From Zingiber officinale (lineage: Eukaryota; Streptophyta; Magnoliopsida; Zingiberales; Zingiberaceae), in NCBI RefSeq assembly GCF_018446385.1, contig NC_056001.1, forward strand, positions 8,265,600 to 8,329,599: a stretch of 64,000 bases of DNA, given 5' to 3'. The translations under genes and the position numbers were made by a program. Below are positions 41,899 to 53,897 of this stretch, in pieces. The notes beneath the pieces are model-generated. The model was not told the origin of the DNA, made no database searches, and worked only from the letters and a program-made list of their open reading frames with translations. How positions within the stretch are numbered: position 1 is the first letter of the stretch; each line of letters begins with the position of its first letter.

Positions 41899-43668
41899 TG
41901 TTGGTGCAATATTCCTTAGGTCAAAGTTGACCTGGTTGACTGAGCTTGAATTGGTTCAAGCTCGAGTCTTGATGTTTGACAATACATGTAGACAATACAT
42001 GGAGATTGCAGGTGCAATTGTTCATGTGGGGAGATGTTGAAGGAGAGTCAAGTAGGTCAAGGTTGACTGTATACTTGACTGGAAAATCCTGGTTAGTGAA
42101 GTAAGGTGAAAGTCCTAACTGGGAGGTTAGGCAGAGTGGAGAATCCTGATGAGTGAAGCCAGGTGAAAGTCCTGGTGAGTGAAGCCAGGTAGTTGTGGAA
42201 AGTCCTAGTGAGTGAAGCTAGGCTGAAGGAAAGTCCTGGTGAGTGAAGTCAGGCAGATGAGAAGTCCTAGTGAGTGGAGCTAGGCAGAAGGGAAGTCCTG
42301 GTGAGTGAAGCCAGGCAAAGGTAGTCCCGGTGAGTGAAGCCAGACGGATGAGAAGTCCTAGTTAGTAAAGCTAGACAGTTGTGGAAAGTCTAGGTGAAAG
42401 TCCTGGTGAGTGAAGCCAGGTAGTTGTGGAAAGTCCTAGTGAGTGAAGCTAGGCAGAAGGAAAGTCCTGGTGAGTGAAGTCAGGCAGATGAGAAGTCTTA
42501 GTGAGTGGAGGTAGGCAGAAGGGAAGTCTTGGTGAGTGAAGCCAAACAGATGAGAAGTCCTAGTGAGTGAAGCTAGGCAGAAGGAAAGTCCTGGTGAGTG
42601 AAGTCAGACAGATGTGAAGTCCTAGTGAGTGAAGCTAGGCGGAAGAGAAGCCCCGGTGAGTGAAGCCAGGTAAAGGAAATCCAGATGGGTCAAGGTTGAC
42701 TAGACATCTGGTGAAAGTCCAAGTAGGTCAAAGGGATTGACCGGATACTTGGCACGAGGAGAAAAGTCCAAGTGTGTCAAAGGGATTGACCGAACACTTG
42801 GTGTGGGAGTCCTAGCAGGTCAAGGGTGGCCGAATGCTAGGCATGATGTACCAACAGGTCATGATTGACCGGATATTGGTTTAGGAGACTTTGGACTTGG
42901 TTTTGGGCAAAAACCATGAGCTGGATCGATCAGCCGATCGATTGGTTCATGCCAATTGATCGGCTGATCGATTGGGTGAGTCCCCGCGAAAAGCCTCCTC
43001 CCAATCGATCAGTGGATCGATTGGGAGAAGCTCGCGATCGCACAGAATAGCTTTGGATCGATCAGCCGATCGATCCAGGCAATTCCCAAGAGCACAGAAG
43101 CGCTCTGGATCGATCGGCCGATCGATCCAAAGCCTCCCCAATCGATTGGGAGCAATCCAATCGATTGGGATCCGACCGTTGGCGCAGATATTAGCCGTTA
43201 GCGAGCATTTCTTCGGCACTTCTTCGATTCCACTCCACAAGCGACACAAAGACACAGCTCCACAATGATCTTTCTCTCACCGCCGTTCTTGAAGGTTCTT
43301 GGAGGCTCATCAGTTAAGAGGCGAAAGTTGCAATAAGAAGAAGAAGAAGCTAGGGTGTTCATTGTAATCTTGTAAGATTCATTTGTATTTTGCTTTTTTC
43401 TTTCTCATTGTTGTATTGTGAGGTTGTAGGGCTTCTCCGCCTTCAGTAGTTACCGAAAAAGTGTTTACATAGTGGAGGGTGCGTGAGTGTGTGGATCCTT
43501 GACTAGTCACCTCTTCTTGAGGTGGATACCAAGTAAATTCCTAGAGTTAGCGTTATTATGTTGTTTCTTGTATTTTCCGCTGCTATCATCTTGAAGAAAC
43601 AAGTAACGACGAGCACGAGATCGTGCCGAGCTATTCACCCCCTTATAGTTACATTTTTGGTCCCAACA
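41899..43668 (+). repeat. 3' LTR of the copia-type element
   Basis: 1,770 bp, starting TGTTGGTGCAATATTCC right after the polypurine tract and ending GGTCCCAACA. It is longer than the 5' LTR mainly because of extra minisatellite units (about 42085-42670). It ends about 320 bp from the stop codon of the methylesterase gene. Confidence 0.9.
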
Positions 43669-43673
43669 AAAGT
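43669..43673. repeat. Target-site duplication, right (AAAGT)
   Basis: Matches 34720-34724. Confidence 0.85.
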
Positions 43674-43985
43674 ATGATCCACACTATTAAATGATCAACA
43701 ATAACTAAAGCAATGCTCATACGTTAACCAATAAATCCAACAAACTTGCTCAATTCTTCAAGAAGACTTGGTGTTTAGTTGTATCTAATCAAAAGAGTAT
43801 TACAAAAATCTAAATATATAAGTAAGTTTTCTTGCTGCCTTACATTTCGTTCGATAATATTAACAAACTTTCATTTAACAAACTGCTGATCTTAAATTTC
43901 AAATAATAATAATGGCTTATATTTCCTAGATTGCATCCTCTTGATATCTCAATTCTCAACTACTTAATCTTCTTAGATTCTTTAA

Positions 43986-45033
43986 CTAAGCATAGGTCTT
44001 GACGATCTCCGAGATGATCCGGCTCAGTTCCTCCGGCGTCGACAACATGGGCATGTGGTCCGCCTCCTCAATCACCTTCACCTCATTCACCGGATTATTC
44101 TCGATCATCCACTGTTGGTAAGTCGCCAATAGCCCAATGTCTTTCTCGCATTTGATGTACACCTTCGCCGTCGACGCATATCCCGACTTAGATAACGGCG
44201 GTGATGCCAACAACTCATCGGCGAACATGGAAATAGGCCTCAGAAGCGTCATGGCCAAAGTCAAGTCCTTGATAAAGAAGACGCTCGGTTTGTTAGAATT
44301 TAGACGTCATCGTAAAGCATTTCAAGCAGTGGAACTGCCAAGTGATTAAGCTATTCGGATATAAAGTCCCGTGTATAAGGTGTAGATCCGCCATTAGACA
44401 AAAGGACAGGAAGGTAAACGTAATAACCTACCTGCACCGGAGAGTGATCGTAGAAGTTGGCCATCATATTCGGTCCAAATAGCATGGAGACAGGACCATT
44501 CTCCTCGTTCCTAACAGATCCGAATTGAGTATCCAACCAAAATGGATTGCTTGGATCATCCAAATTATGCTTGAAAACAATAAAGACTAATCAAACACAG
44601 ATTTTACTGATCTAAATTATTAGCGTAATGTTTAAAGCAAATACGCTACCCTTTTATAAACGTGACCAGGGGGATGGTCGGAATCGGGCATGAAGGCGGT
44701 GATGAAGACTCCAACGGCGACTTTGGCAGGGAACTTGTCCATGGCGAAGGATATATTGATGCCGCCGAGGCTGTGACCGACGAGGACAGCGCGCTCGCCC
44801 GATGGAAGTGACTCGAGGAAGTCAAGCAGCGGCCGGTTGTAGTCTGTGAAGCTTCGGATGTCAACGAAGCGGCGCTCATCGATGCCAGAGGCGGCAAGGT
44901 CGAGCGCAGCGACGCGGTGGCCAGCTGAGCGGAGCAGGGTGGTGAGCTTGTGCCACGACCAGGCTCCGTGGCAGGCACCGTGCACCAGGACGATGTGTAG
45001 GTTTGTGCTGTTGCTCGCGGCATCGTCAGCCAT
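43986..45033 (-). CDS. Methylesterase (MES/SABP2-like alpha/beta hydrolase)
   Basis: Three minus-strand exons (44650-45033, 44432-44569, 43986-44267) join in frame to 267 residues, the usual size of plant methylesterases. Start chosen at MADDAASNSTN; an in-frame ATG 31 codons upstream would add a basic extension that the family lacks. The fold begins HIVLVHGACHGAWSWHKL (oxyanion region) and has the nucleophile elbow VGHSLGG, the family stretch SPVQDLTLAMTLLRP across the exon 2/3 junction, the Asp region CEKDIGL and the catalytic His in EADHMPMLSTPEEL. Such enzymes cleave methyl esters of salicylate, jasmonate or auxin, or act as polyneuridine-aldehyde-type esterases; the substrate cannot be assigned. 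It is cytosolic, with no signal peptide. The gene lies between the LTR element (3' side) and a repeat array (5' side). Confidence 0.9.
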
Positions 45034-46599
45034 GGCCTTGAATCGATTTTGTTTTGGTCTTCCAGAAACTTGGCTTGGCTGTGGATTCCGATTTGTGAAG
45101 GAACGAGTACTTAGCTTGTTTTTCATTTACGCCATTATAGTGAGTTAAATATAGGGCCTGAAGTTTGAAAAATAATCAAACAAAATTAATTTTAAAAGGG
45201 AAGTTTTGGATCGACGTTAAAGTAGACCCTTCTCTCATATTGCATCAATGATGACTATTAGGAGTCTTTTAATGGAGGCATTATCTAACTACTATTTATC
45301 TAATGGTTTAAATTTACACGTACCGCACTTCATGCGGAAAGGAAAAGATACAAAAGAAGGGTTCAAATATAAAATTAGATAATTTCTGATAAATAAAAAC
45401 TGATTTTAAATAGTAATTCGATTAAATCGTACGTGGCACGCTCATGATTAAAAAAAAAAATTAAAATTAAGATTAAGATTAAAAATAAATATATTATTCA
45501 CACATGGCATATAATTTAATGTGATAAAAAAGAGTAAAATTAAATAAGATTAAAATTAAAGTTGTTCTTCGCACATGGCATGGCATGTGATTTAATAATA
45601 CTTATAATAAATTTCCCATAATAAAATATAACACTGTTTAAAATGTAATTTGATAGCCTTTACAACATAGATAAATTTAATATTATTGTACAATAGTCAA
45701 GATATAGGTCCAAATAAGATAATTAGATGATTCGTTCAGTGTCATATGTTAATACAAAGGAGGTAAATTATATGCATATCAAATTTTGACCCTAAAATTT
45801 CATGTGACAACACCTCATGTCTTAACCATCGTTATCCTTTTTTCTACATGCTTCATGATAAATTGTTAAATGAGTATATTGTGATCAAATATAAGGTACG
45901 TAAATGTAAAATTGATGCTCGAGATAATGGTGTAACTGTAGAGTGTCTTTTTAATTTTTCATATATCTAAAAATTGAGGCTCAACTTTAATAAATTAATA
46001 GATCAATTTCTTTTAATAGATAGTTATCTAAAAATGTTGGGTTAATACATCATCTGTTGTGAATATTTTTTGATTTATTTTGATAGTTGATGATTTTTTT
46101 TTATAAAATTAGACCAATGAACTTCAAAATTAATCAAAATAAGTTGAATACTTGAGAAGAAGTAAATGCAAGATGACTATTAGGAGTCTTTTAATAGAGG
46201 CATTACCGTCTTACTACTATTTATCTAATGTTTTAAATTTATACATTGTGTATTTCATGCAGGAAGGGAAAGATGAAGGGTTTAAACACAAAATTAGATA
46301 ATTTCTGATAAATAAAAACTGATTTTAAATATAATTCGACTAAAATCGTGGCACGCTCAAAATGTGATTAAAAAAAACTAAGATTAAGATTAAAAATAAA
46401 TATATTATTTACACATGGCATATAATTTAATGTGATAAAAAAACGTAGAATTAAATAAGATTAAAAACAAAGTTGTTCTTCACACATGGCATGTAATTTA
46501 ATAATACTTATAATAAAATATAACACCTGTTTAAAATATAATTTGATAGCCCTTACCGTATAGATAAATTTCATATTATTGTACAATGTCAAGGATATA

Positions 46600-46713
46600 G
46601 GTGGGAATAAGATAATTATCCTCTTCTTTAGATATATGGTAAGACGATTCACTTGACATAGGTGGGAATAAGATAATTATCCTCTTCTTTAGATATATGG
46701 TAAGACGATTCAC
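46600..46713. repeat. 61-bp tandem duplication in array unit 2
   Basis: GGTGGGAATAAGATAATTAT occurs at 46600 and 46661, and the copies agree through GACGATTCACT. Units 1 and 3 have a single copy. Confidence 0.9.
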
Positions 46714-47430
46714 TGCTTCTAGTATTTTCATCAATATATCTCTAAATCAACATAGAGAAAATAAATTACGGATGACTATTAATTATTAGTACAAGTGATC
46801 GAGACATGAAGGAAAGTATACTCAGACGTACCGAATTTTAACTGCAAGACCTCATATGATAACACTCCATATCTTAACCACCATTATCCTATTTTCTACA
46901 TACTTTATGATATACTATTAAATGAGTATATTGTGATCAAATATAAGCTACGTAAATGTAAGATTGGTGTTCAGGGGTAATGGTACAACTATAGAGTGTC
47001 TTTTTAGTTTTTCATATATATAAAAATTGAGGCTCAATTTTGATAAATTAACAGATGAATTTTTCTTAATAGTTGGTTACCTAAAAATGCTGAGCTAATG
47101 GGTCGTCTGTTGTGAACGTTTCCTGATTTATCCTGATGACGGGTGGAAAACTTATGTGAAATTACACCAATGATCTCTAAAATTAATTGACATAAGTTAG
47201 ATATCTGATAGGATGGTTACCTGAGAATTGGTCAACATAAACAAAAAAGTAAATGCAAAATGACTATTAGGAGTCTTTTAATGGAGGCATTACCGTCTTA
47301 CTACTATTTATCTAATGTTTTAAATTTACACATACCGCACTTCATACGGGAGGAAAAGATGAACGGTTCAAACATAAAATTAGATAATTTATGATAAATA
47401 AAAACTGATTTTAAATAATAATTCTACTAA

Positions 47431-48047
47431 TAGGGTATTTACATTGGTTTACATTATAACATCCATTATCTTATAAAAAATATAAAAAATATATGATCCA
47501 TATGCTGCATATGCATTATATTAACATCTTCATTTTTTCATATTTATTTTAACATTAACCCTCATTCTTATAGAGTCCACATATCATATACATATTATAT
47601 TAATATATTTATTTTCTCACGTTGATTTTAACATTAATATTACTATTTCTATGTATTTTAACCTCATCAAAAATATATCACCAATTTAATTTAATTTTTT
47701 GATTTTAAATTTTAATTTTTTTAATAAACTCACCTGTGCATGCACCAGGTGAGATATATATTTTTTAATAAATAATATTTTATTTTTATAAAGAAAGGCA
47801 TTGAACGCGTACAATTGCTTGAATATGTTCATTGCTACGGTGACAATAACACCCACCAGTATTAGTTTTATTACATGAAACCAGTTATAAGGGCTTTCAT
47901 AATAACGTTAATACTAACATAGAATGCTTCTAGCACTACGGTAATATTAACACGTTCAATTCTTTTAACGTATTAATGGGTATATATATATATATATATA
48001 TATTTTGTCATTAACAGGTGAACGTGCTAATGGAAATATGGATGTTC
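47431..48047. mobile_element. 617-bp Harbinger-like MITE inserted in array unit 3
   Basis: Interrupts unit 3 where units 1 and 2 are continuous. Flanked by TAA at 47428-47430 and 48048-48050. The left end TAGGGTATTTACATTGG and the right end (reverse complement GAACATCCATATTTCC) are weak inverted repeats differing mostly by transitions. The interior contains a CACGTTCAATTC...AACGTATTAATG motif like one near 24.4 kb and an (AT)n run near 47984. Non-coding. Confidence 0.6.
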
Positions 48048-48150
48048 TAACTTTCTTAAAACTAACTAATGTGGAAGCCCTCATGACACGCTCAAAATGT
48101 GATTAAAAGAAACTAAGATTAAGATTAAAAATAAATATATTATTCACACA

Positions 48151-48288
48151 TGACATATCATTTAATGCGATAATAAAGAGTAAAATTAAATAAGATTAAA
48201 AACAAAGTTGTTCTTCACATGACATATCATTTAATGCGATAATAAAGAGTAAAATTAAATAAGATTAAAAACAAAGTTGTTCTTCACA
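48151..48288. repeat. 69-bp tandem duplication in array unit 3
   Basis: TGACATATCATTTAATGCGA occurs at 48151 and 48220, with identical following sequence to GTTGTTCTTCACA. Confidence 0.92.
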
Positions 48289-48972
48289 TGTGGCATGTAA
48301 TTTAATAATATTTATAATAAAATATAATACCTATTTAAAATATAATTACATAGCCCTTACAATATAGATAAATTTAATATTATTGTACAATAATAGAATA
48401 TAGGTCCAAACAAGATAATTATCCTTTTTCTATATTGACAAAAAAACAATTCACTCGCCTCTAGACCTTACGTGGCAACATCTCATTTTCTATGTTGGGA
48501 CATGCCAAGTTTTGATCTCAAAATCTCATATAGCAACACCTCATGTCTTAACCACCGTTATCCTTTTTACTACGTGCTTCATGATAAAATGTTAAATGAG
48601 TATATTCTGATCAAATATAAGGTACGTAGATGCAAGATTGGTGCCTGAGGTAATGGTGAAGCTGTAGAGTGCCATTTTAGTTTTTCATATATCTAAAAAT
48701 TGAGGCTCAACTTTGACAAATTAACAAATGAATTTCTATTAATAAGTAGTTACCTAAAAATGCTAGGCTAATGTGTCGTCAACTGCGAATGTTTCTCGAT
48801 TTACCCTGGTGGTTGGTGGAAAATTTCAGTGGGGTCGGACCGATGATCTCTAAAATTAGTTGGCGTAAGCTAGCTACCTGGTGGGCTGGTTACCCCTAGA
48901 ATTGGTTAGCATAAAAAAAAGTAAATGCAAGATTGGTGCGCTAGGTTATGGTGCAACGACAATGCACCCATG

Positions 48973-49072
48973 NNNNNNNNNNNNNNNNNNNNNNNNNNNN
49001 NNNNNNNNNNNNNNNNNNNNNNNNNNNNNNNNNNNNNNNNNNNNNNNNNNNNNNNNNNNNNNNNNNNNNNNN
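48973..49072. other. Assembly gap, 100 N
   Basis: Exactly 100 undetermined bases, a conventional size for a scaffold join of unknown length. Sequence on the left belongs to the repeat array. Sequence on the right starts inside CAP1 at the equivalent of 12647. Confidence 0.98.
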
Positions 49073-52000
49073 CACAACTCTGGATACACGAGCATTGTTC
49101 AGAAAAGCAACAAGGTATCAACCCTAGTAAATTAGAAAACTAAACATAAGCACAGTCATGCATAATTAAGAAGTCTACTCAATTGGCTTCCAGCATATAT
49201 GTGGGTATGCTGTTGTGTTTACCAAAATATACAGGCAATCAATGATGGAATATTATGCACGAGTCTACGACATTATATTGGATATAACCCCTCAGAAAAG
49301 ATGAATGTACACCTCTAATCTAGAAACATGTATGATAAAATAATAAGCTTATCCAACACTCTTCAAGCTAGAACATAGATGTTATGCTTTAGTTCCTTAT
49401 TTTCTGTTTGTTATTTTTATTCAGTTGAGTTTTCATTTTACATGGTTTTATTTATGTCTGATGAATCCTTCAATTTCAAATGCTCCATCTGACTATTTTG
49501 ATCCAACCTACAATTTTCCAGAACTAATTCCAATTCAATACAATTTTACTTCTGGAAATCTGAAAAAAGAAATACCTCACTTTGCTACACAAGAGATACT
49601 GTCATACCTGACATTGCACTTCAACACCATTGCAGTTTACGATTTCAAAAGCAGCTACAACCTCCTAAATGACAAACATGAATCAAAAAAAATGAAAACA
49701 CCATTTCTCCATTATTGTACTGATACAAGCTGATTGGTGAAGTCAATCAGTCCAGGCACAAGAATATTTTTCACTAACCATGAACAGGACCCCCATTTTA
49801 GTGCATTTATCAACAGTTATGTTATTCACTTTTCCTGCATAACACAATCAGGTGCAAATAAATAAATAAATATAAAAGGACACTGTTATATTTCTGCATG
49901 TATAAATATTGCAAATTACACCAAAACTGAAGATAAAAATGAAGAATTGCCTTTGACTTGTAATACTGAATCCTTGCACCCGTATATGTATACAGACTGC
50001 TTTGTGTCACAGTCTTCAATAATCAAGTTCTTATTTCCAATGTGATTTTCAACTGCCCATCTGCCCAAAGTATAGTTTTATACAATAATTTCCAACAAAA
50101 AAACGTTGAGCATAGAAAGACAGAGAAATTCAACACTGGTAAAGCTATTAAAGACATGAGAATTTTAGGAAGTTGAAGGTAGCCTCACTTGCGTCCCATT
50201 TGGAGCTCCAACTTGGGGGGCACTTTGGTGTTTGTAAAAGAACTGGCACAACCACCTTTTTCAGCTGAGGCTACTGCACCACTTCTATCAACACGGTTTT
50301 TAGTCTTCATATCATCTGTAACTTTTCTCAAGCCTATGAAATAGGGAACAAAATCAATACCTCTGACTATCACTAGGTTAAGAAAAAAGGAGGCAAAAGA
50401 CTGAGAGTTTAAACAATGGACCTGCAGTTACTGATTTTCCTGAATTGATTTCTTCGAAGACAGCAGACATTCCTTCTCTAGGACGTGATTGTACAGTTTC
50501 TGCGGAAATAATAGGAGCTTTTGGTGGTGGTGGTGCACCAGGGGTGCTTGATGTAGGGGTGCTTGAAGAAGATGACGGCAATGTTGACACAGCTATGCCC
50601 CAAGCAGGACCCAGGGGGTAGAAGTTCTTTACATAGTCACACAAGCCAGGGAAATACAATTCCTTCATTGACTTTGCCCAATTTATATGTTCTGGTTCCT
50701 TATTCTTATATTCCACAAGAATCTAAATATTCAAAAAAGGGATATTATTTCACTGTAAAATAAAGAAATTGATGAATAGAGATAAATAGCTAATGCCAAA
50801 ATGATTGTAGTTTGATAAATTACTAAAAGCAAAGAAATTTCCTTCTCAAAAAAAAAACTAAGAAATTTGTAGTACTGTATTTGTTAAATTTATAAATTGT
50901 AGACTAATATATGGAAGCATGTGTTAAATTATAGCCTTATATTCTAGGAATTGATGAAGTTGAAGTAGGATACGAACTAACAAAAAAATATAAAAGTATG
51001 ACTATTAAATTAATTTAATGTTTGGACTTCAGAGAACTCTTTTTGCAGACTTTAACATACTGGATTTAGACAGATATGGGATAAAGAATTCATTGAAAGT
51101 GGCTAGGTCTATTAGTCACGCATAATTGCCTGCTCCCCTTAGGACTGTTATGGCATACAAAAGCTAAGGCAGAGTGTGATAAGTTGGTGAGTCCATTGGA
51201 TGTTCTCACGCATAGGATCTATAGGAACAAATGGTTGTCTATTTTTCTATTTGCAAAAGGTATAACAGTTAATGGGCACCTTTGTCATTTCACTAAAATC
51301 TACTTTGATTGTCAAATATTGGGATTTCAACAGATTATGGAGATCAAGCTACTAATTTGACTATTAACAACCACATCTCTACATAGCATGAGTACTGATT
51401 CCATATAATAGGAAGTGATAGATATTATGAAGCAAACCGAAATACTTCCCAATCATAGTAGATACTTAAAAATAATAAAGATATACACAATGAATGTAGA
51501 ACTTCTATTGTCCATTTTTTTTAATATAGAAAAGCCTGATGCCCAAATCTGACTGCTTTAGCTTATGACTTAGTCAAAGAAATTTTCCATCCCCTTCCAA
51601 ACAATCTTCAACTATCCATTTTAACCATAAACTGAAAAAAAAAACATTGTAATAAATGAATCCCTGATTCTTGATATACAAATTCCATGTCGCTGGTTTC
51701 TACATATATAACAAAGAGTAGCCCTGTGCTTACCTTATTGCTGTAGAATTCAGCCATTTGCCAGCTTTCTTCTAAATGTGCACTTGGCATTCTCATGCCT
51801 AGAAGTTGGCATTTTTGAGGATTGAAAGCAAATTAGTCAAGTATCATCTGTTGATAAATTAGTAAATATGCTGATGAGGGAAGGATTACTAATATACTAA
51901 CCACAGTCCTTTCCTGTGTAACCTATCCAAACCAGAGCTGTTAAACTATCAGCAACTGCTTTTAAATGGTTGAAATATTCAGATCGTTTCCCTTCGGTTA

Positions 52001-53284
52001 GGGAATTGGCTTTGGCAATCACATTATTGAGTGGCCTCAAAAACTCTGCCGTACCAGCAACACCTGGATTCTGCAGGCATCAACTGAATTTATAAGATCC
52101 CTAGAAACATTAAGGAACTAGAAAGATTACAGACATCACCTGCTTCTCAAGGAAAAATATTTAACTAACTAATTGAAAATAAGGAATGTGAACAAATTAC
52201 GGAAGTTAGCAAGAAATGAACCTGTTATTTTGACAGCTAAGTGCATTAAGTTTTGGAGCTAAATGTGGTAATAAGGTGATAGAAATAGCATTTTTGTATG
52301 CAGATATGAAAATCTATTGGTACAATATGACTTTAGCTCCTATGTGGAAAGGATTTCCAAATGTATAACACTATAATTTATGTTCCCAGTCATTCCAAGC
52401 TGCAAAACTGAGTGGCCAAGAACCTTTTGCAACAGAAAAACATAGCAGATGTAAGACAAACACCAGTCAATAACTTCTTTAATCAACATTGGACGTACCT
52501 AATTTACTGTAGGTCATCAATGCAAATGTACATTTGCAATCGTGTGAAATAATGTTAGGAACATTGTCTTAAACAATTCACAAAAAACGAAACAAATAGT
52601 CTGATACGTTGTTACATTTCAGCAACCGTGCTTAATAAGCTTCCCTCAATGAATACAACCTGTTTCTCGATCAGCGGTGGGGGAAGCAAATGGAAGTATG
52701 TGGGGCCAATTAACCTTACAATAAATTTTGATTTAAATGTAATCAGTTTTTTGAGATTTTTTTAACCAACATAAATGTATTATTTGACTCCATCTATCAT
52801 CCATTCATTACTCAATTATCAAATCACTGTTATTAAATTTGTCTGCAGAATCACACATTGAATTGGTTTAATATTCATTAAAATTGTTCACAGTATATCA
52901 TTGCACACATTTTATCGGAAAATCAAAAAATTTGAAGAAAGGTGAACGGAAAATGGCAAGCGATCGGGACTCAGGATCTAGAAACGGGACTGGAGGAAGA
53001 CCAACCTGGCAGCGCTTGGACTTGACAATGAGCTGCTTAAGCACCGAGAACGCCTCCTCCATTACTTTCGTCGCGTCGAGAACCTCCCCGCCGATCTTAC
53101 CCGCAGCCTCCAAAACCCGGCCCAAGGAATCCGAAACGAGATCGTCGAACGCTGAGATGGACGTATCCATGGCAGCGTCGTGGCAAATGCTTCTGGACGA
53201 GGCTGCGGGGGCGGGTGGCTCGGCGGAAAGCGCCTCCAGCCGCGCCACGGCTACCTCCAGCCTCGTCATTAGCTCTTCGTCCAT
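49073..53284 (-). CDS. CAP1: CAP1, second copy, 3' part missing at the gap
   Basis: Exons 1-8 are present and equivalent to the first copy: 53006-53284, 51902-52070, 51734-51798, 50422-50722, 50189-50333, 49951-50060, 49779-49834 and 49608-49664. Only the first seven bases of exon 9 (49073-49079) precede the N run, and exon 10 is absent. Coded residues are therefore 1-374 plus the start of the next exon; about 96 residues of the C-terminal CARP domain are lost. No exon sequence differs from the first copy as far as I can see, including the GC donor after exon 6. The truncation is an effect of the gap and is not evidence of a pseudogene. Confidence 0.9.
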
Positions 53285-53897
53285 ATTTGCTTCCTAGGGT
53301 TTGAGCCAACGATCGACCTCTGTCTCCTTGTTGCTTCCGCCGAGGCCGGAGCTTCCCCTGGCCGATCCGAATGAAGTGCGACGGTCAGCTCGCTGCTCGC
53401 GGTTCCCGGTTCGCAAGCAGACGGTTTCTTTGAGCACGAGTTTCGTTGCCGTGGCTTTCTTGGACCGAACTCGACCCGAGTTTTTCGGGTCATCGAAGAT
53501 TTGCCCGAACCCGATATCGAACGTGCAGGAAATTTTACTAATTATATTTTTAACTTCATGAAATAATTGGAATTTAATGATCCGATTTAAACGGCAGAGT
53601 TGGGCATCATCCAATCAATTGATTTCGTTGGTTGCAATCGATAATACTTACCTCACGATGCATAAGTATTCAGCCTACGCCAGGAGAGAAGGTTGAATTA
53701 GTTAGTACAAGTAGAGTAATTAGGATAGAATAAGAGTTTGAATTTTGATAAAGTCGTGTACAAAAAAATCTTCCTTTGTATTGATTAATTATAATTTTTC
53801 TATTTATTTTTTCACATATAATTATGGAGTCGATCGTGTAAGACTGTTGGACTGACGGATTCTACCTTTTTTTGATATCATAAGTACTCAACCTAGC

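Larger units (their letters stand above)
34725..43668 (+). mobile_element. Copia-type LTR element with gag but no recognisable pol (TR-GAG-like), fossil
   Basis: An 8.9-kb element bounded by a 5-bp target duplication (AAAGT). Parts: 5' LTR 34725-36306; primer-binding site complementary to initiator tRNA-Met (TGGTATCAGAGC, from 36309); gag-like region to about 38.2 kb; a polypurine tract (AAAAAAGGGGAGAT, about 41885-41898); 3' LTR 41899-43668. The methionine primer site and the UBN2/zinc-knuckle gag mark it as copia-type. I found no protease, integrase, reverse transcriptase or RNase H, so it would depend on a helper element. The coding region is broken in several places. LTRs differ by many substitutions and by minisatellite copy number, so it is not young. 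A gypsy-type LTR is nested at about 39.6-40.8 kb. Confidence 0.85.
45250..48972. repeat. Array of three diverged repeat units of about 0.9-1.1 kb
   Basis: Each unit starts ATGACTATTAGGAGTCTTTT (45251, 46173 and 47260) and runs through the same series of words: GGAGGCATTA, AATTAGATAATTT, GATAAATAAAAACTGATTTTAA, CACATGGCATATAATTTAAT, TAACCACCGTTATCC, AAATTGAGGCTCAA, and a SINE-like tail (GATTTATCCTGATGACGGG in unit 2). Unit 3 is lengthened by a 617-bp insertion and runs into the N gap. No coding potential was recognised. Confidence 0.85.

Noticed and set aside
48881-49143. Open frames spanning the N run
   Set aside because: They join unrelated sequences through undetermined bases.
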